From: Mycobacterium kyorinense
GTDB lineage: Bacteria > Actinomycetota > Actinomycetes > Mycobacteriales > Mycobacteriaceae
Assembly (NCBI RefSeq): GCF_001672775.1
Contig: NZ_LZKJ01000027.1
Span: 1 to 64,000, forward strand
DNA: 64,000 nucleotides
Direction: 5' to 3'
Shown here: positions 12,147 through 23,300 of the stretch, in pieces
How positions within the stretch are numbered: position 1 is the stretch's first letter
Layout of the letters: every line of letters begins with the position of its first letter
The notes under the pieces: generated by a model
The model's database searches: none
What the model was told of the DNA's origin: nothing
What the model saw: only the letters and a program-made list of their open reading frames with translations
Position numbers and translations under genes: made by a program

Positions 12147-13946
12147 TTAATTGCTGTAGATCGCCTCGATGTCCTCGGCGAACTTCTCGGCCACTACCTT
12201 GCGCTTGACCTTCATCGTCGGGGTCAGCTCGCCGGTGTCCTCGGTGAAGTCGACGGGCAGAATGCGGAATTTGCGGATCGATTCCGCATGCGAGACTGCC
12301 AGATTGGCTTGTTTGACGGCGGCATCCACCTCGGCGACCAGGTCGGGGTCGGTCACCAGATCACCCACCGAAGTACCCGCGGCCTTGCTGTTGCGTTGCT
12401 TCCAGCCCTCGAATGCCTCGGGATCGATGGTGATCAGCGCGCCGATGAACGGCTTGGCGTCGCCGACGACCATCGCCTGGCTGATCAGTGGATGTGCGCG
12501 CAGCTGGTCTTCCAACACTGCTGGCGCGACGTTCTTGCCGCCGGCGGTGACGATGATCTCCTTCTTGCGGCCGGTGATCGTCAAGAAGCCGTCTTCGTCA
12601 ATGGCGCCCAGATCACCGGTCTTGAACCACCCGTCGGCCATCGCGTCGGCGGTGGCCTGCTCGTTGCGCCAATACTCGCTGAACACCACGCCGCCTCGCA
12701 CCAGCAATTCGCCGTCATCGGCGATGCGCATGCTGTTGCCCGGCAACAGCTTTCCGACCGTGCCGATCTTCAGGCTGCCCACCTGGTTGACGGTGATGGC
12801 CGCACTGGTCTCGGTCAGCCCGTAGCCCTCGTAGATGGTCAGGCCCACACCGCGGTAGAAGTGGCCCAGCCTGGCTCCCAGCGGTCCGCCTCCGGAGACC
12901 GAGGCGCGGCAATCGCCGCCCAACGCCGCGCGGAGCTTGTGGTAGACCAGCCGGTCGAATAGCGCGTGTTTTGCCCGCAACAGCAGGCCAGGGCCACCGC
13001 GGTCGCGAGCCTCGCTCCAGTCGACCGCGGTTTGGGCGGCCATCTCGAAGATCCGGCCTTTGCCGTCGTTGGCGGCGTTCTGGGCGGCGGTGTTGTACAC
13101 CTTCTCGAACACCCGCGGCACCGACACCACGACCGTCGGCTTGAACACCGCGAACATCGGCACCAGATTCTTGATGTCGCTGGTGAACCCGACGGTGACC
13201 TTGTTGGCGAAGGCGGCCAAGGTGATCGCGCGGGCCAGCACGTGGGCCAGCGGCAGGAAGATCAGCAGTCGCTCACCCTTGGCCAGCAGCGTCGGCAACG
13301 CTTCTTTGGCGCCCCGCATCTCGTAGACCAGGTTTGAGTGCGTCAGCTGGCAGCCTTTAGGCCGTCCCGTGGTGCCGGATGTATAGATCAGCGTGGCCGG
13401 ATCGGCAGCCCGCAGCGCCTCGATCCGGGCGGTCAGCTCGGCCGAATCCACCGACGCACCGGCCTCGGCAAGCTGGTCGAGGGCTTTGGGGCCCGAACCG
13501 TCGATGTGAAGCACCCGGCGCAGCGTGGGCAATTCGCCGGTCAGCTCGGTGACCATCGTGGCGTGGGCGTCGGTTTCGGCGCACACCAGGATTGCCTCGG
13601 AGTCCTGCAGGACCCAGCGCACCTGCTCGGCCGACGAGGTCTCGTAGATCGGCACGGTCACCGCGCCCACCGCCAGGATCGCGAAGTCGAGGATCGCCCA
13701 TTCGTATCGGGTTGCCGAGAAGATCGCCACCCGATCGCCGGCCTGTACACCCTCCGCGATCAAACCCAGAGCCACCGAACGGATTTGAGCAGCCGCCTCG
13801 GCGCAGGTGACATCGGTCCAGGTGCCGTCGACCAGGCGCTGGAAAATCGCCAGGTTGGGATCGTCGCGCTCATGCTCGAAAACCGCGGCGACGACGTTGT
13901 CGCGCTCGCCCACCTCGAATGGGGCGGGAACACTCAATTCACGCAC
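12147..13946 (-). CDS. fadD15: Long-chain fatty acyl-CoA ligase FadD15
   Basis: FadD15 is an ANL-superfamily enzyme that activates fatty acids with ATP to acyl-AMP and then acyl-CoA. The 599-residue product has the P-loop-like [14 protein letters not shown], the [11 protein letters not shown] region, GWFKTGDLG and the C-terminal lysine segment TPTMKVKRK. The start is GTG 13946 ([10 protein letters not shown]), matching the family N-terminus; the upstream extension runs through repeat DNA. It is convergent with pimB, with 15 bp between the stops. Confidence 0.93.
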   Translation of the reverse strand: MRELSVPAPFEVGERDNVVAAVFEHERDDPNLAIFQRLVDGTWTDVTCAEAAAQIRSVALGLIAEGVQAGDRVAIFSATRYEWAILDFAILAVGAVTVPIYETSSAEQVRWVLQDSEAILVCAETDAHATMVTELTGELPTLRRVLHIDGSGPKALDQLAEAGASVDSAELTARIEALRAADPATLIYTSGTTGRPKGCQLTHSNLVYEMRGAKEALPTLLAKGERLLIFLPLAHVLARAITLAAFANKVTVGFTSDIKNLVPMFAVFKPTVVVSVPRVFEKVYNTAAQNAANDGKGRIFEMAAQTAVDWSEARDRGGPGLLLRAKHALFDRLVYHKLRAALGGDCRASVSGGGPLGARLGHFYRGVGLTIYEGYGLTETSAAITVNQVGSLKIGTVGKLLPGNSMRIADDGELLVRGGVVFSEYWRNEQATADAMADGWFKTGDLGAIDEDGFLTITGRKKEIIVTAGGKNVAPAVLEDQLRAHPLISQAMVVGDAKPFIGALITIDPEAFEGWKQRNSKAAGTSVGDLVTDPDLVAEVDAAVKQANLAVSHAESIRKFRILPVDFTEDTGELTPTMKVKRKVVAEKFAEDIEAIYSN

Positions 13947-13992
13947 TCTTCTGACCTCGCTTGACGTCTCTGGGCCTGGTGCCCACCAGCCT

Positions 13993-14092
13993 AGTCTGGC
14001 GACGATGCATACCGGCACGGTCTGAGGAGGAGCCGGACAATCGACTCGAGTCTGGCGACGATGCATACCGGCACGGTCTGAGGAGGAGCCGG
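13993..14092 (+). repeat. Two direct copies of a GACGATGC...GGAGGAG intergenic repeat
   Basis: A 44-bp unit is present at 13993-14036 and identically at 14049-14092, 56 bp apart. The core runs from GGCGACGATGCA to GAGGAGGAGCCGG. Related copies lie at about 16280-16341 (+), 19914-20029 (- strand, twice) and 60205-60248 (+). Here it fills the divergent gap between fadD15 and a small SRPBCC gene, with its second GGAGGAG about 20 bases before the GTG at 14111. Confidence 0.9.
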
Positions 14093-14110
14093 GTGTGTGA
14101 AGCTAGGGCC

Positions 14111-14500
14111 GTGCACAGCATCCAAGTCGCCGATCAGACCTTTGTCGCCGCCGATCCTGCGCGGGTCGGTGCTGCCGTCGCCGACCGAGCCAGCTGGCGG
14201 CGCTGGTGGCCTGATCTGCGGCTGGAGGTCGTCGAAGACCGCGCCGACAAAGGACTCAGGTGGGCGGTGACGGGACCACTGACCGGCACTATGGAGGTCT
14301 GGCTGGAGCCGTCGCTCGACGGGGTACTGCTGCATTACTTCCTCCACGCCGAGCCCTCCGGGGTCGCGGCCTGGCAGCTGGCCCGGATGAATCTCGCCCG
14401 AATGACCCACCGGCGCCGGGTGGCGGGAAAGAAAATGGCTTTCGAGGTCAAAGCGCAGCTGGAGCGGTCCCGCCCGGTTGGGGTTTCTCCGGTGGCTTGA
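14111..14500 (+). CDS. Conserved SRPBCC-like small protein (Rv2186c-like)
   Basis: This 129-residue conserved mycobacterial protein, the same length as Rv2186c, begins VHSIQVADQTFVAADP. The pattern of a strand, WRRWWPDL, and a C-terminal amphipathic helix (MNLARMTHRRRVAGKKMAFEV) resembles the START/SRPBCC fold found in the next gene. The GTG at 14111 matches the M. tuberculosis start; the open frame upstream crosses repeat DNA. Ligand and function are unknown. Confidence 0.85.
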   Translation: MHSIQVADQTFVAADPARVGAAVADRASWRRWWPDLRLEVVEDRADKGLRWAVTGPLTGTMEVWLEPSLDGVLLHYFLHAEPSGVAAWQLARMNLARMTHRRRVAGKKMAFEVKAQLERSRPVGVSPVA

Positions 14501-14584
14501 GCCCATCCGGGTTGGTACGGGGAGTACCGTTTCTGACCGAGACTGGGGGTAGCGCCCGCTTACGGGGGAGAGGGAAGCAGCCAG

Positions 14585-15022
14585 GTGGCGGAGAAGACGA
14601 CGCAGACCATCCACATCGATGCCGACCCCGGCACGGTGATGGACGTGATCGCCGATATCGGTTCTTATCCAGAGTGGGTCTCGGAGTACAAGGAGACGGA
14701 GGTGCTCGAGGCCGACGCTGACGGCTACCCCAAGGTGGCACGCATGGTGCTGGACACCACCGTCCTCAAAGACACCCTGGTGTTTTCCTACGACTGGCCG
14801 AAAGACCGCCGCTCGGTTCACTGGTCGCTGGTCTCCAGCTCGTTGCTCAAGGCCCTCGACGGCGTATACCGCTTGTCCCCCAAGGGGTCTGGCACCGACG
14901 TCACCTACGAGCTCACGGTCGACCTGGCTGTGCCGATGATCGGGTTGCTCAAGCGCAAAGCAGAGCGCAGGCTGACCGACAGCGCATTGAAGGATCTGAA
15001 GAAACGAGTCGAGGCTGAGTGA
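14585..15022 (+). CDS. SRPBCC (polyketide cyclase-like) family protein, TB16.3-like
   Basis: This 145-residue protein has a START-like helix-grip fold: TTQTIHIDADPGTVMDVIADIGSYPEW at the N-terminus split by the usual first helix, then a strand-rich middle and a long C-terminal helix (LLKRKAERRLTDSALKDLKKRVEAE). It is the orthologue of Rv2185c (TB16.3, 144 residues). The fold binds hydrophobic ligands; the ligand here is unknown. The start is GTG 14585. Its stop overlaps the inferred start region of the following ATPase. Confidence 0.87.
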   Translation: MAEKTTQTIHIDADPGTVMDVIADIGSYPEWVSEYKETEVLEADADGYPKVARMVLDTTVLKDTLVFSYDWPKDRRSVHWSLVSSSLLKALDGVYRLSPKGSGTDVTYELTVDLAVPMIGLLKRKAERRLTDSALKDLKKRVEAE

Positions 15023-16277
15023 GTCGGCAGCGCCCGCCCTGGCCCGGATTAGTCTCTTCGTCGGCAAGGGTGGGGTAGGAAAATCCACCCTGGCGGCCGC
15101 CACGGCGGTCACCGATGCCCGCGCCGGCCAACGGGTGCTGGTGGTTTCCACCGACCAGGCGCATTCACTTGGTGACGTACTGGGCGTCCCCGTCCCGCCG
15201 ACCGGCCGCCGCGATCCGGTGCGGGTTCTCGCCGACGACGTGGACATGGGCGGCGGGTTCCTCGACGCGCTGGCGATGGACACCCTGGCGCTGCTGGAGG
15301 CGCGCTGGCGCGACGTGGTCGACACCGTCGGTCGGCGTTTTCCCGAGTCGGAGCTGAACAGCATTGCCCCCGAGGAACTCTCGGCCCTGCCGGGCATCCA
15401 GGAAGTTCTCGGTTTGCACGAGGTCGGCGAACTGGCCGCCGCGGGACGGTGGGACCACGTCGTCGTCGACTGTGCCTCGACCGCTGATGCTCTGCGGATG
15501 CTGACCCTGCCGGCCACCTTCACGCTCTACGTCGAGCGCGCGTGGCCACGACACCGTCGGCTCTCCGCCGCTGCTGACGATGCCCGATCCACCGCAGTTG
15601 TTGCACTGCTGGAGCGGATCAGCGCCGGCGTCGAACGGCTCAGCGCCCTGTTGACCGACCCTGCGCTGGTCGGGGCGCATCTGGTCTTGACCGCCGAACG
15701 GGTGGTCGCCGCCGAGGCGGCCCGAACCCTGGGCTCACTAGCGCTGATGGGTGTCCGGGTCGAGGAGCTGATTGTCAATCAGATTCTGCTGCAAGATGAT
15801 TCGTACGAGTATCGAAATCTGCCGGATCACCCTGCTTTCGACTGGTATGCGGAACGCATCTGTGAACAGCGCGCGGTGCTGGACGAACTGAATACCACCA
15901 TCGGCGACGTGGCGCTTGTGCTGGCTCCGCACCTGGCTGGCGAGCCGATCGGCCCCAAGGCGCTGGGCGAATTGATGGACAGTGCGCGTCGGCGCGGCGG
16001 AGCGGCACCGCCGGGACCGTTGCGTCCCGTCGTCGACCTCGAATCCGGATCGGGTCTGCAGTCGATCTACCGATTGCGACTAGAGTTGCCGCAAGTCGAT
16101 TCCGGCGGACTTGCCCTGGGTCGGGTCGACGACGACCTGATCATCAGTGCCGGCGGAATGCGGCGCAGAGTGCGGTTGGCCTCGGTGCTGCGGCGCTGCA
16201 CGGTGTTGGACGCCCACCTTCGAGGTAGCGAGCTTACGGTGCGTTTTCAGCCTGATCCGGACGTGTGGCCGACGTGA
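15015..16277 (+). CDS. ArsA/MinD-type P-loop ATPase (Rv2184c-like), non-canonical start
   Basis: This is an anion-transporter/GET3-like ATPase. The deviant Walker A GKGGVGKST is encoded at about 15063-15089, but the first canonical in-frame start (GTG 15135) lies downstream of it. The frame is closed by TGA at 14997. The only start-like codons before Walker A are CTG 15015, which overlaps the end of the previous gene (CTGAGTGA), CTG 15039 and ATT 15048. CTG 15015 gives 420 residues and an N-terminus (LSESAAPALARISLFVGKGG) that aligns with Rv2184c. Later features are STDQAHS, VVDCAST and a C-terminal beta-rich domain. Substrate unknown. A sequencing error near the start is the alternative. Confidence 0.75.
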   Translation: MSESAAPALARISLFVGKGGVGKSTLAAATAVTDARAGQRVLVVSTDQAHSLGDVLGVPVPPTGRRDPVRVLADDVDMGGGFLDALAMDTLALLEARWRDVVDTVGRRFPESELNSIAPEELSALPGIQEVLGLHEVGELAAAGRWDHVVVDCASTADALRMLTLPATFTLYVERAWPRHRRLSAAADDARSTAVVALLERISAGVERLSALLTDPALVGAHLVLTAERVVAAEAARTLGSLALMGVRVEELIVNQILLQDDSYEYRNLPDHPAFDWYAERICEQRAVLDELNTTIGDVALVLAPHLAGEPIGPKALGELMDSARRRGGAAPPGPLRPVVDLESGSGLQSIYRLRLELPQVDSGGLALGRVDDDLIISAGGMRRRVRLASVLRRCTVLDAHLRGSELTVRFQPDPDVWPT

Positions 16278-16279
16278 CC

Positions 16280-16341
16280 GCCGGCGACGATGTTGCGGGG
16301 CGCCCGCGAAGCTGGGGACGAAGCGATAAGGAGAAGCGGCG
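16280..16341 (+). repeat. Divergent copy of the GACGATG...AAGGAGAAGCGG repeat
   Basis: A diverged member of the intergenic repeat family (CCGGCGACGATG at the start, GATAAGGAGAAGCGGCGCAG at the end) fills the gap between the ATPase gene and the next gene. Its AAGGAG lies about ten bases before the ATG at 16345 and serves as that gene's Shine-Dalgarno sequence. Confidence 0.65.
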
Positions 16342-16344
16342 CAG

Positions 16345-16728
16345 ATGAGCGGCGTTCACCCCGACATCGGTCCGGAATTGCGGAAACTTGCGCAGAGCAT
16401 CCTCGACGGAATCGACCCTGCAGTGCGCGCCGCGGCGATGCGGGCGTCGGGCCGCGGCCCGGGTACCGGCCAATGCCAACAGCTCTGGTGTCCGGTCTGC
16501 GCGCTGGCGGCCCTGGTCACCGGCGAACAGCACCCGCTGCTGACCGTCGTCGCCGAACACAGCGTCGCGCTGCTGACGGTGATCCGGGCCGTCATCGAGG
16601 AGGTGGATCAGTCGGTGCCGCCTCCGCCACCGGACGGTCCGTCCGGCGGTGCGACGACTAGTGGACCCGATGGCGCGCCAAGCCCAAAAAGCCGTTACCA
16701 GCCCATTGCGGTTACCGTAGAGGAGTAA
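16345..16728 (+). CDS. Conserved hypothetical protein with CxxC (Rv2183c-like)
   Basis: This 127-residue protein matches Rv2183c in position and size. The N-terminal half is helical (ELRKLAQSILDGIDPAV), followed by a Cys-containing stretch CQQLWCPVCALAALVTGEQHP and a hydrophobic helix; the C-terminal third is Pro/Gly/Ser-rich and probably disordered. The CxxC together with upstream Cys and downstream His could bind metal. AAGGAG from the preceding repeat supports the ATG. Function unknown. Confidence 0.82.
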   Translation: MSGVHPDIGPELRKLAQSILDGIDPAVRAAAMRASGRGPGTGQCQQLWCPVCALAALVTGEQHPLLTVVAEHSVALLTVIRAVIEEVDQSVPPPPPDGPSGGATTSGPDGAPSPKSRYQPIAVTVEE

Positions 16729-16872
16729 CGGCGAACGCCGGCGCGGTGCAGCCGGGCGCGACGGCCCGCCGCCCGAGGAGCTGGGCAACCCACAGCGGTC
16801 CTATGGTCGCATCCAGACTCGATGGGTACTCTTGGCGCAGAACACTATCCGGGGCGGGCGAGAGGGAGGGCC

Positions 16873-17610
16873 ATGTGGTACTGGCTTTTCAAGTACATCT
16901 TCATGGGCCCACTGCTTGCGATGCTCGGGCGGCCGAAGGTCGAAGGACTGGAAAATATCCCGCAGTCCGGACCAGCCATACTCGCCAGTAACCACCTGGC
17001 GGTGGCCGACAGCTTCTACCTGCCGTTGGTGGTGCGCCGCCGGATCACGTTTCTGGCCAAATCCGAATATTTCACCGGCACTGGGCTCAAGGGCTGGTTC
17101 ATCCGCTGGTTCTACAGCACCACCGGACAAGTTCCGATCGATCGCACCGACGCCGACACCGCCGAGGCCGCGTTGAACACGGCGGCGAGGCTGCTAGGCG
17201 AAGGCAAATTGCTGGGCATGTATCCGGAGGGCACCCGCTCACCCGACGGCCGGCTGTACAAGGGAAAGACAGGCCTGGCCCGGCTGGCGTTGCATACCGG
17301 CGTACCGGTGATCCCGGTGGCGATGATCGGCACCAACGTGGTCAATCCGCCCGGCAGCAAGATGTGGCGGTTCGGCCGGGTGACGGTGCGGTTCGGCAAG
17401 CCGATGGAGTTCTCCCGGTTCGACGGGCTGGCCGGTAACCGGTTCATCGAGCGCGCCGTCACCGATGAGGTGATTTACGACTTGATGGGGCTATCCGGTC
17501 AGGAATACGTCGACATCTATGCCGCCACCGCCAAGGACCACGGCAACGGTGCCGAGCCGCTGCCGGCCGGCAAGCCACCAACCCGGATCCCCGAGACCGC
17601 TGCGGGCTAG
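16873..17610 (+). CDS. 1-acyl-sn-glycerol-3-phosphate acyltransferase family protein (Rv2182c-like)
   Basis: This is a PlsC-type membrane acyltransferase of 245 residues with the catalytic NHLAVAD (H-x4-D), the EGTRSPDG substrate-binding motif and PVIPVAMIG. Such enzymes acylate lysophosphatidic acid; in mycobacteria the exact acceptor of this paralogue is not certain. I chose the ATG at 16873 because MWYWLFKYIFMG is the family N-terminus and GAGGGAGGG lies just upstream. It ends 11 bases from the convergent mannosyltransferase. Confidence 0.9.
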   Translation: MWYWLFKYIFMGPLLAMLGRPKVEGLENIPQSGPAILASNHLAVADSFYLPLVVRRRITFLAKSEYFTGTGLKGWFIRWFYSTTGQVPIDRTDADTAEAALNTAARLLGEGKLLGMYPEGTRSPDGRLYKGKTGLARLALHTGVPVIPVAMIGTNVVNPPGSKMWRFGRVTVRFGKPMEFSRFDGLAGNRFIERAVTDEVIYDLMGLSGQEYVDIYAATAKDHGNGAEPLPAGKPPTRIPETAAG

Positions 17611-17621
17611 CTCTGCCGATC

Positions 17622-18938
17622 TCAGCTGACCGCTGAGACTGCTGCCGGCTCCGGCGCGGCCGACCCGCGCGGCACTGTGCGAGCAGTGACGGCGAGCCCC
17701 GCGGTGAGGATGGTCGCTAACGCCCACCACACGTAGGACATCCCGGCCAGCTGGCGCCACCCGGCCGCCGACGTCTCGTGGTGTTTGGGCATCAACTCGA
17801 TCGGCGTCCACACCATCAGCGCTATGCCGACCGCGGTGACCACGGCCAACGGCGCGTTGCGTCGCCGCCACGCCAGCACGCCGGTGACCACCAACGCCGG
17901 CAGTACCCACACCCAATGGTGCGACCACGACACCGGCGACACGACCAATCCGAACAGCGCAATGCAGATCACCGCCACCGCCGGCTCGCCGGCGGCCAAT
18001 ACCCGTCGCGCCGCCCACACCGTCAACGCCAGCACCAGCAGGCATCCCGCCGCCCAGAGCAAGAACCGTTCCTGCTCGCCCAGCCCTAGTCGGGCCAGTG
18101 CACCGGCGAGATTCTGGTTGGTGTTCAGCGTCGCGTTGCCGATCCGGTCGGTGCGCTGGACGGTGCCCGTCCAGTATTGCCAGGAGTCACGCCACGCCAG
18201 CGCGAAACCCGCGGCGGTGGCCGCCGAGAACGACGCGATCGCCGTCAGTGCTGCGCGGCCGTCCCGGCGCAGCAGGAAATAGAGCAGGAACACCGCGGGA
18301 GTGAGCTTGAGCGCGATGCCCACGCCCAGCAAAAGCCCCCGCGGCCACGGTGTGCGGCGCGGCATGCAATCGGCGAGCACCAACGCCATCAGCACGACAT
18401 TGATCTGGCCGAACCCGAAGTTCGACTTGATGGGCTCCAGCCAGACCGCCGCTGCCGCAACGATGACGACGGCCAGCCACCACCGCCGCAGCCACGCCGG
18501 CCCCGGCGCCACGCGCGAGGTGGCCCAGACGTCGAGTCGGGTCAGCACCATCACGGTCGAGACGATCAGCAACGCCAACGTCATACACGTGATCACCACG
18601 CTGGCGGCCGGCAGTCCCAGCCACGCGAACGGACAGAACACGATCGCCGCCAACGGGGGATAGGTGAACGGCAGATTCAGGCCGATCGGAGTGTGGAACG
18701 TTGCGCCGTCGGCGTAAAGCGGACGTCCATCCAGCCAGGCCTGGCCACCCATGCGGTAGACGTCGATATCGATGCGGTACGGGGCGTGGCCAAGCAGTAG
18801 CCAGGCCGCGTAACCGAGCGCCGCCACGGCGGCGGCAGTGAGCAGGCCCCACACAACGACCGGCCGCTTGGCTAGCTGCCCCCGGTTGGCTAGCTGCCCC
18901 CGCCGACTGCCCACGTCGGGCGACCGCCTCGTACTCAT
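17622..18938 (-). CDS. GT87 alpha-(1->2)-mannosyltransferase (Rv2181-like)
   Basis: This polyprenyl-phosphomannose-dependent integral membrane glycosyltransferase is of the GT-C type. In M. tuberculosis Rv2181 adds alpha-1,2-mannose branches and caps to lipomannan and lipoarabinomannan. The 438-residue protein has about ten membrane helices and an early acidic loop [14 protein letters not shown] after the first helix, the expected site of the catalytic Asp. The N-terminus holds a small tandem duplication ([13 protein letters not shown]) absent from the homologue as I recall it. ATG start at 18938. Confidence 0.9.
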   Translation of the reverse strand: MSTRRSPDVGSRRGQLANRGQLAKRPVVVWGLLTAAAVAALGYAAWLLLGHAPYRIDIDVYRMGGQAWLDGRPLYADGATFHTPIGLNLPFTYPPLAAIVFCPFAWLGLPAASVVITCMTLALLIVSTVMVLTRLDVWATSRVAPGPAWLRRWWLAVVIVAAAAVWLEPIKSNFGFGQINVVLMALVLADCMPRRTPWPRGLLLGVGIALKLTPAVFLLYFLLRRDGRAALTAIASFSAATAAGFALAWRDSWQYWTGTVQRTDRIGNATLNTNQNLAGALARLGLGEQERFLLWAAGCLLVLALTVWAARRVLAAGEPAVAVICIALFGLVVSPVSWSHHWVWVLPALVVTGVLAWRRRNAPLAVVTAVGIALMVWTPIELMPKHHETSAAGWRQLAGMSYVWWALATILTAGLAVTARTVPRGSAAPEPAAVSAVS

Positions 18939-18999
18939 GTCGGAGACAGCTTATCGGTGCCGTAGGCCGCACGCGGTGTCGTGACGAGCGGCGCGTTGG

Positions 19000-19896
19000 A
19001 TGACGGCGTACTTTTTTAAGGTGCTCAGGTGGTTTCAAGACGACATCATCAATAGCGGCAGGTTGCCGCTGCTGTGTTGTCTGGTCGCCTTCATTTTGAC
19101 ATTCTTTGTCACCCGATCTTTTGTGCGCTATATCCGCTATCGCGCAGACCGGGGCGTGGCGCCCAGATGGTGGGAGCCACGCAATATCCACATCGGATCA
19201 CTACATATTCACCACGTGGTGGTGGGGGTGATTTTGGTGATGGTGTCCGGTATCGCGTTGGTGTCATTGGACGTCGATAGCCGTGGAATCGAATTTACTT
19301 TGGCAGCAACGCTTTTCGGTGTCGGCGCAGCACTCGTTCTTGATGAGTACGCGTTGATCCTGCATCTCTCGGATGTCTACTGGGAAGAGGATGGCCGCAC
19401 GTCGGTCGACGCTGTCTTTGCCGCCACCGCAGTGGGGGGCCTGCTGGTGCTGGGCTTGCATCCGCTGATGTTCTTCATCTCCTTCTGGCATGACACCCAC
19501 TCGCTGTTGCTGCACGGCGCGGTGATCGTCGGGCTGGTGCTGATGCCGCCGCTGGCGGTGGTGGTGTTGCTCAAGGGCAAGGTGTGGACGGGTCTGATCG
19601 GAATGTTCTTCGTTCCGCTGCTGGTCATCGGAGCGATCCGGCTGTCACGTCCACACGCCCCGTGGGCACGGTGGCGCTACAACCGCCAGCTGGACAAGAT
19701 GCGGCAGTCACTGCTGCGGGAACGCATGCTGCGCCGGCCGGTGGTGCGGGCCAAGCTGTCGCTGCAGTCGGCGATCGCCGGCACGCCGCGCCGGCCCGAC
19801 GATCGCACCGTCGACGCACAGCTGGACCGCGAGGTCCATGCCGCGCCACCGCCCGACGGCACGCAGCGCGCCCTGGCGGCCGGCGGGCCGGGCTGA
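19000..19896 (+). CDS. Conserved integral membrane protein (Rv2180c-like)
   Basis: This 298-residue protein has about five or six membrane helices in its first 210 residues and a basic, cytoplasmic-looking C-terminal tail rich in Arg. It has conserved His-rich loops (IHIGSLHIHHVVVG) and DEYALILHLSDVYW, which could bind metal. It lies head-to-head with the GT87 gene and matches Rv2180c. Function unknown. Confidence 0.85.
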   Translation: MTAYFFKVLRWFQDDIINSGRLPLLCCLVAFILTFFVTRSFVRYIRYRADRGVAPRWWEPRNIHIGSLHIHHVVVGVILVMVSGIALVSLDVDSRGIEFTLAATLFGVGAALVLDEYALILHLSDVYWEEDGRTSVDAVFAATAVGGLLVLGLHPLMFFISFWHDTHSLLLHGAVIVGLVLMPPLAVVVLLKGKVWTGLIGMFFVPLLVIGAIRLSRPHAPWARWRYNRQLDKMRQSLLRERMLRRPVVRAKLSLQSAIAGTPRRPDDRTVDAQLDREVHAAPPPDGTQRALAAGGPG

Positions 19897-19913
19897 GTCC
19901 GGCAATCGGCGAG

Positions 19914-20040
19914 GTCGGGCTAGGTCGGATCGCCCGACTTCTCCTCAGACCGCTCCGCGGTCTGCATCGTCGTCGGGCTAGGTCGGATCGCCCGACTTCT
20001 CCTCAGACCGCTCCGCAGTCTGCATCGTCGTCGGGCTAGG
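19914..20040 (-). repeat. 58-bp tandem repeat (two full units plus 11 bp), minus-strand members of the dispersed family
   Basis: Units 19914-19971 and 19972-20029 differ at one base (g at 19959, a at 20017); an 11-base third start is at 20030-20040. Read on the minus strand each unit contains CGACGATGCAGA, a GCGGAGCGGTC middle and TGAGGAGAAGTCGGG, so it belongs to the same family as 13993-14092 and 60205-60248. It ends eleven bases before the exoribonuclease start. Confidence 0.9.
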
Positions 20041-20050
20041 CTTCCCCGGC

Positions 20051-21990
<1,940 letters not shown>

Positions 21991-22021
21991 CTACCCCGAT
22001 CACGCTCGCGGCGTACGAGGC

Positions 22022-23221
22022 TCACAGCAGGCCGCTGAGGTTGCTGCCGATCGTCCAGGCCGCGGCCGCAACCAGGCCTGTGAGCGCCAGCACCACCGCG
22101 AGCCAAATCAGCACCATCCGCCGGGCATGCTGACGCGCCCAGACGAATTCGCTCATCTCGATGCCCGCGAATTGTTCCGCCTCGACCGGATTTTCGGGTT
22201 CCTCCGGCCAGTCGTCGCGGGTCAGCTGCCGGGTGGGGTGGCGCACCGGGCCGGGCCGGGCCGAGCGCCGATGCTCATCGGCGGCCTGGTCTTCCTCAAT
22301 TCGATTGTGGGAGGCGGCGACTGACCGATGCTGGGCGGAGTTGCGGGGTGCCGGCACCCGGAAATCCGGCAGCCCCATCTCCTCGACGATGTCATCCAAC
22401 TCGGCGCGCATGTCGGCGGCGTCAGCGTAACGGTCGGCGGGATCGCGCGCTGTCGCGCGCGCCACCAACTCATCGAACTCGCTTGGCACACCATCGATCA
22501 CCGTACTGGGTGCGGGCACATCGGAATCCAGCCGCTGATAGGCCACCGATAACGGCGAGTCGCCGGTAAACGGCGGCTCCCCGGTCAGTAACTCAAAAGC
22601 CATGATGCCGACCGCATAGACATCGCTGCGCGGACTGGCATCGCCGTCGCGGACCTGCTCCGGAGACAGGTAGGCCGCGGTGCCGAGAATGACACTGGCC
22701 GAGGTGATTCCGGCTGCCGCCACGGCCCGGACCAACCCGAAGTCGGCGATTTTGACTTCGCCGTCGTCGGAGATCAGCACGTTTTCCGGTTTGACGTCAC
22801 GATGAACCAGTCCGCCACGGTGAGCAACCGCTAGCCCGCCGAGCACCGGGAGAAGCACTGCGGCAACCGCGTGTGGCGGCATCGGGCCCCGCTCGGTCAA
22901 CAACTCCCGCAAGGTGCCGCCGTCGATGAGCTCCATCACCAGGAAAGGATGTCGAGCGTCGAGGCCCTGGTCGTACACCGCGACCAGGCCGGCGTCCTTG
23001 AGCCGCGCCACGGTGCGGGCCTCGAGCCGGAAGCGGGTCAGGAACTGCTCGTCGCCGGCGTAACGCGAATCCATCACCTTCAGCGCGACGGGCCGGTCCA
23101 ACCGCAAGTCCACCCCCCGATACACCGTCGAGGTGCCTCCGGTGGCGATCTTGGTCGCAACGCGGTACCGCCCGTCGAGCAATGTGCCCTCCAGGTCGTC
23201 CCCGACGCCCGCTCCCCTCAC
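22022..23221 (-). CDS. pknL: Serine/threonine protein kinase PknL
   Basis: PknL is a receptor-type Ser/Thr kinase with a cytoplasmic kinase domain, a short juxtamembrane region and one C-terminal membrane helix with almost no outside part. From GTG 23221 it has 399 residues, the M. tuberculosis length. Visible are VALKVMD (Lys48), HRDVKPEN (Asp142) and ADFG (160-162). The activation loop reads GITSASV: Thr173 is kept but the position of M. tuberculosis Thr175 is Ala. It is divergent from its likely substrate gene, 79 bp away. Confidence 0.95.
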   Translation of the reverse strand: MRGAGVGDDLEGTLLDGRYRVATKIATGGTSTVYRGVDLRLDRPVALKVMDSRYAGDEQFLTRFRLEARTVARLKDAGLVAVYDQGLDARHPFLVMELIDGGTLRELLTERGPMPPHAVAAVLLPVLGGLAVAHRGGLVHRDVKPENVLISDDGEVKIADFGLVRAVAAAGITSASVILGTAAYLSPEQVRDGDASPRSDVYAVGIMAFELLTGEPPFTGDSPLSVAYQRLDSDVPAPSTVIDGVPSEFDELVARATARDPADRYADAADMRAELDDIVEEMGLPDFRVPAPRNSAQHRSVAASHNRIEEDQAADEHRRSARPGPVRHPTRQLTRDDWPEEPENPVEAEQFAGIEMSEFVWARQHARRMVLIWLAVVLALTGLVAAAAWTIGSNLSGLL

Positions 23222-23300
23222 GGAGCCATCGTAGGCGGCGGCGAGAATTCCGCCCGAAACGTGCACTCAGCGCGCCGGAATCGGCTCTAGACTGGGCGCG

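Noticed and set aside
13991..15523. 510-codon minus-strand frame crossing several genes
   Set aside because: Runs antisense through repeat DNA and three conserved genes; no motif.
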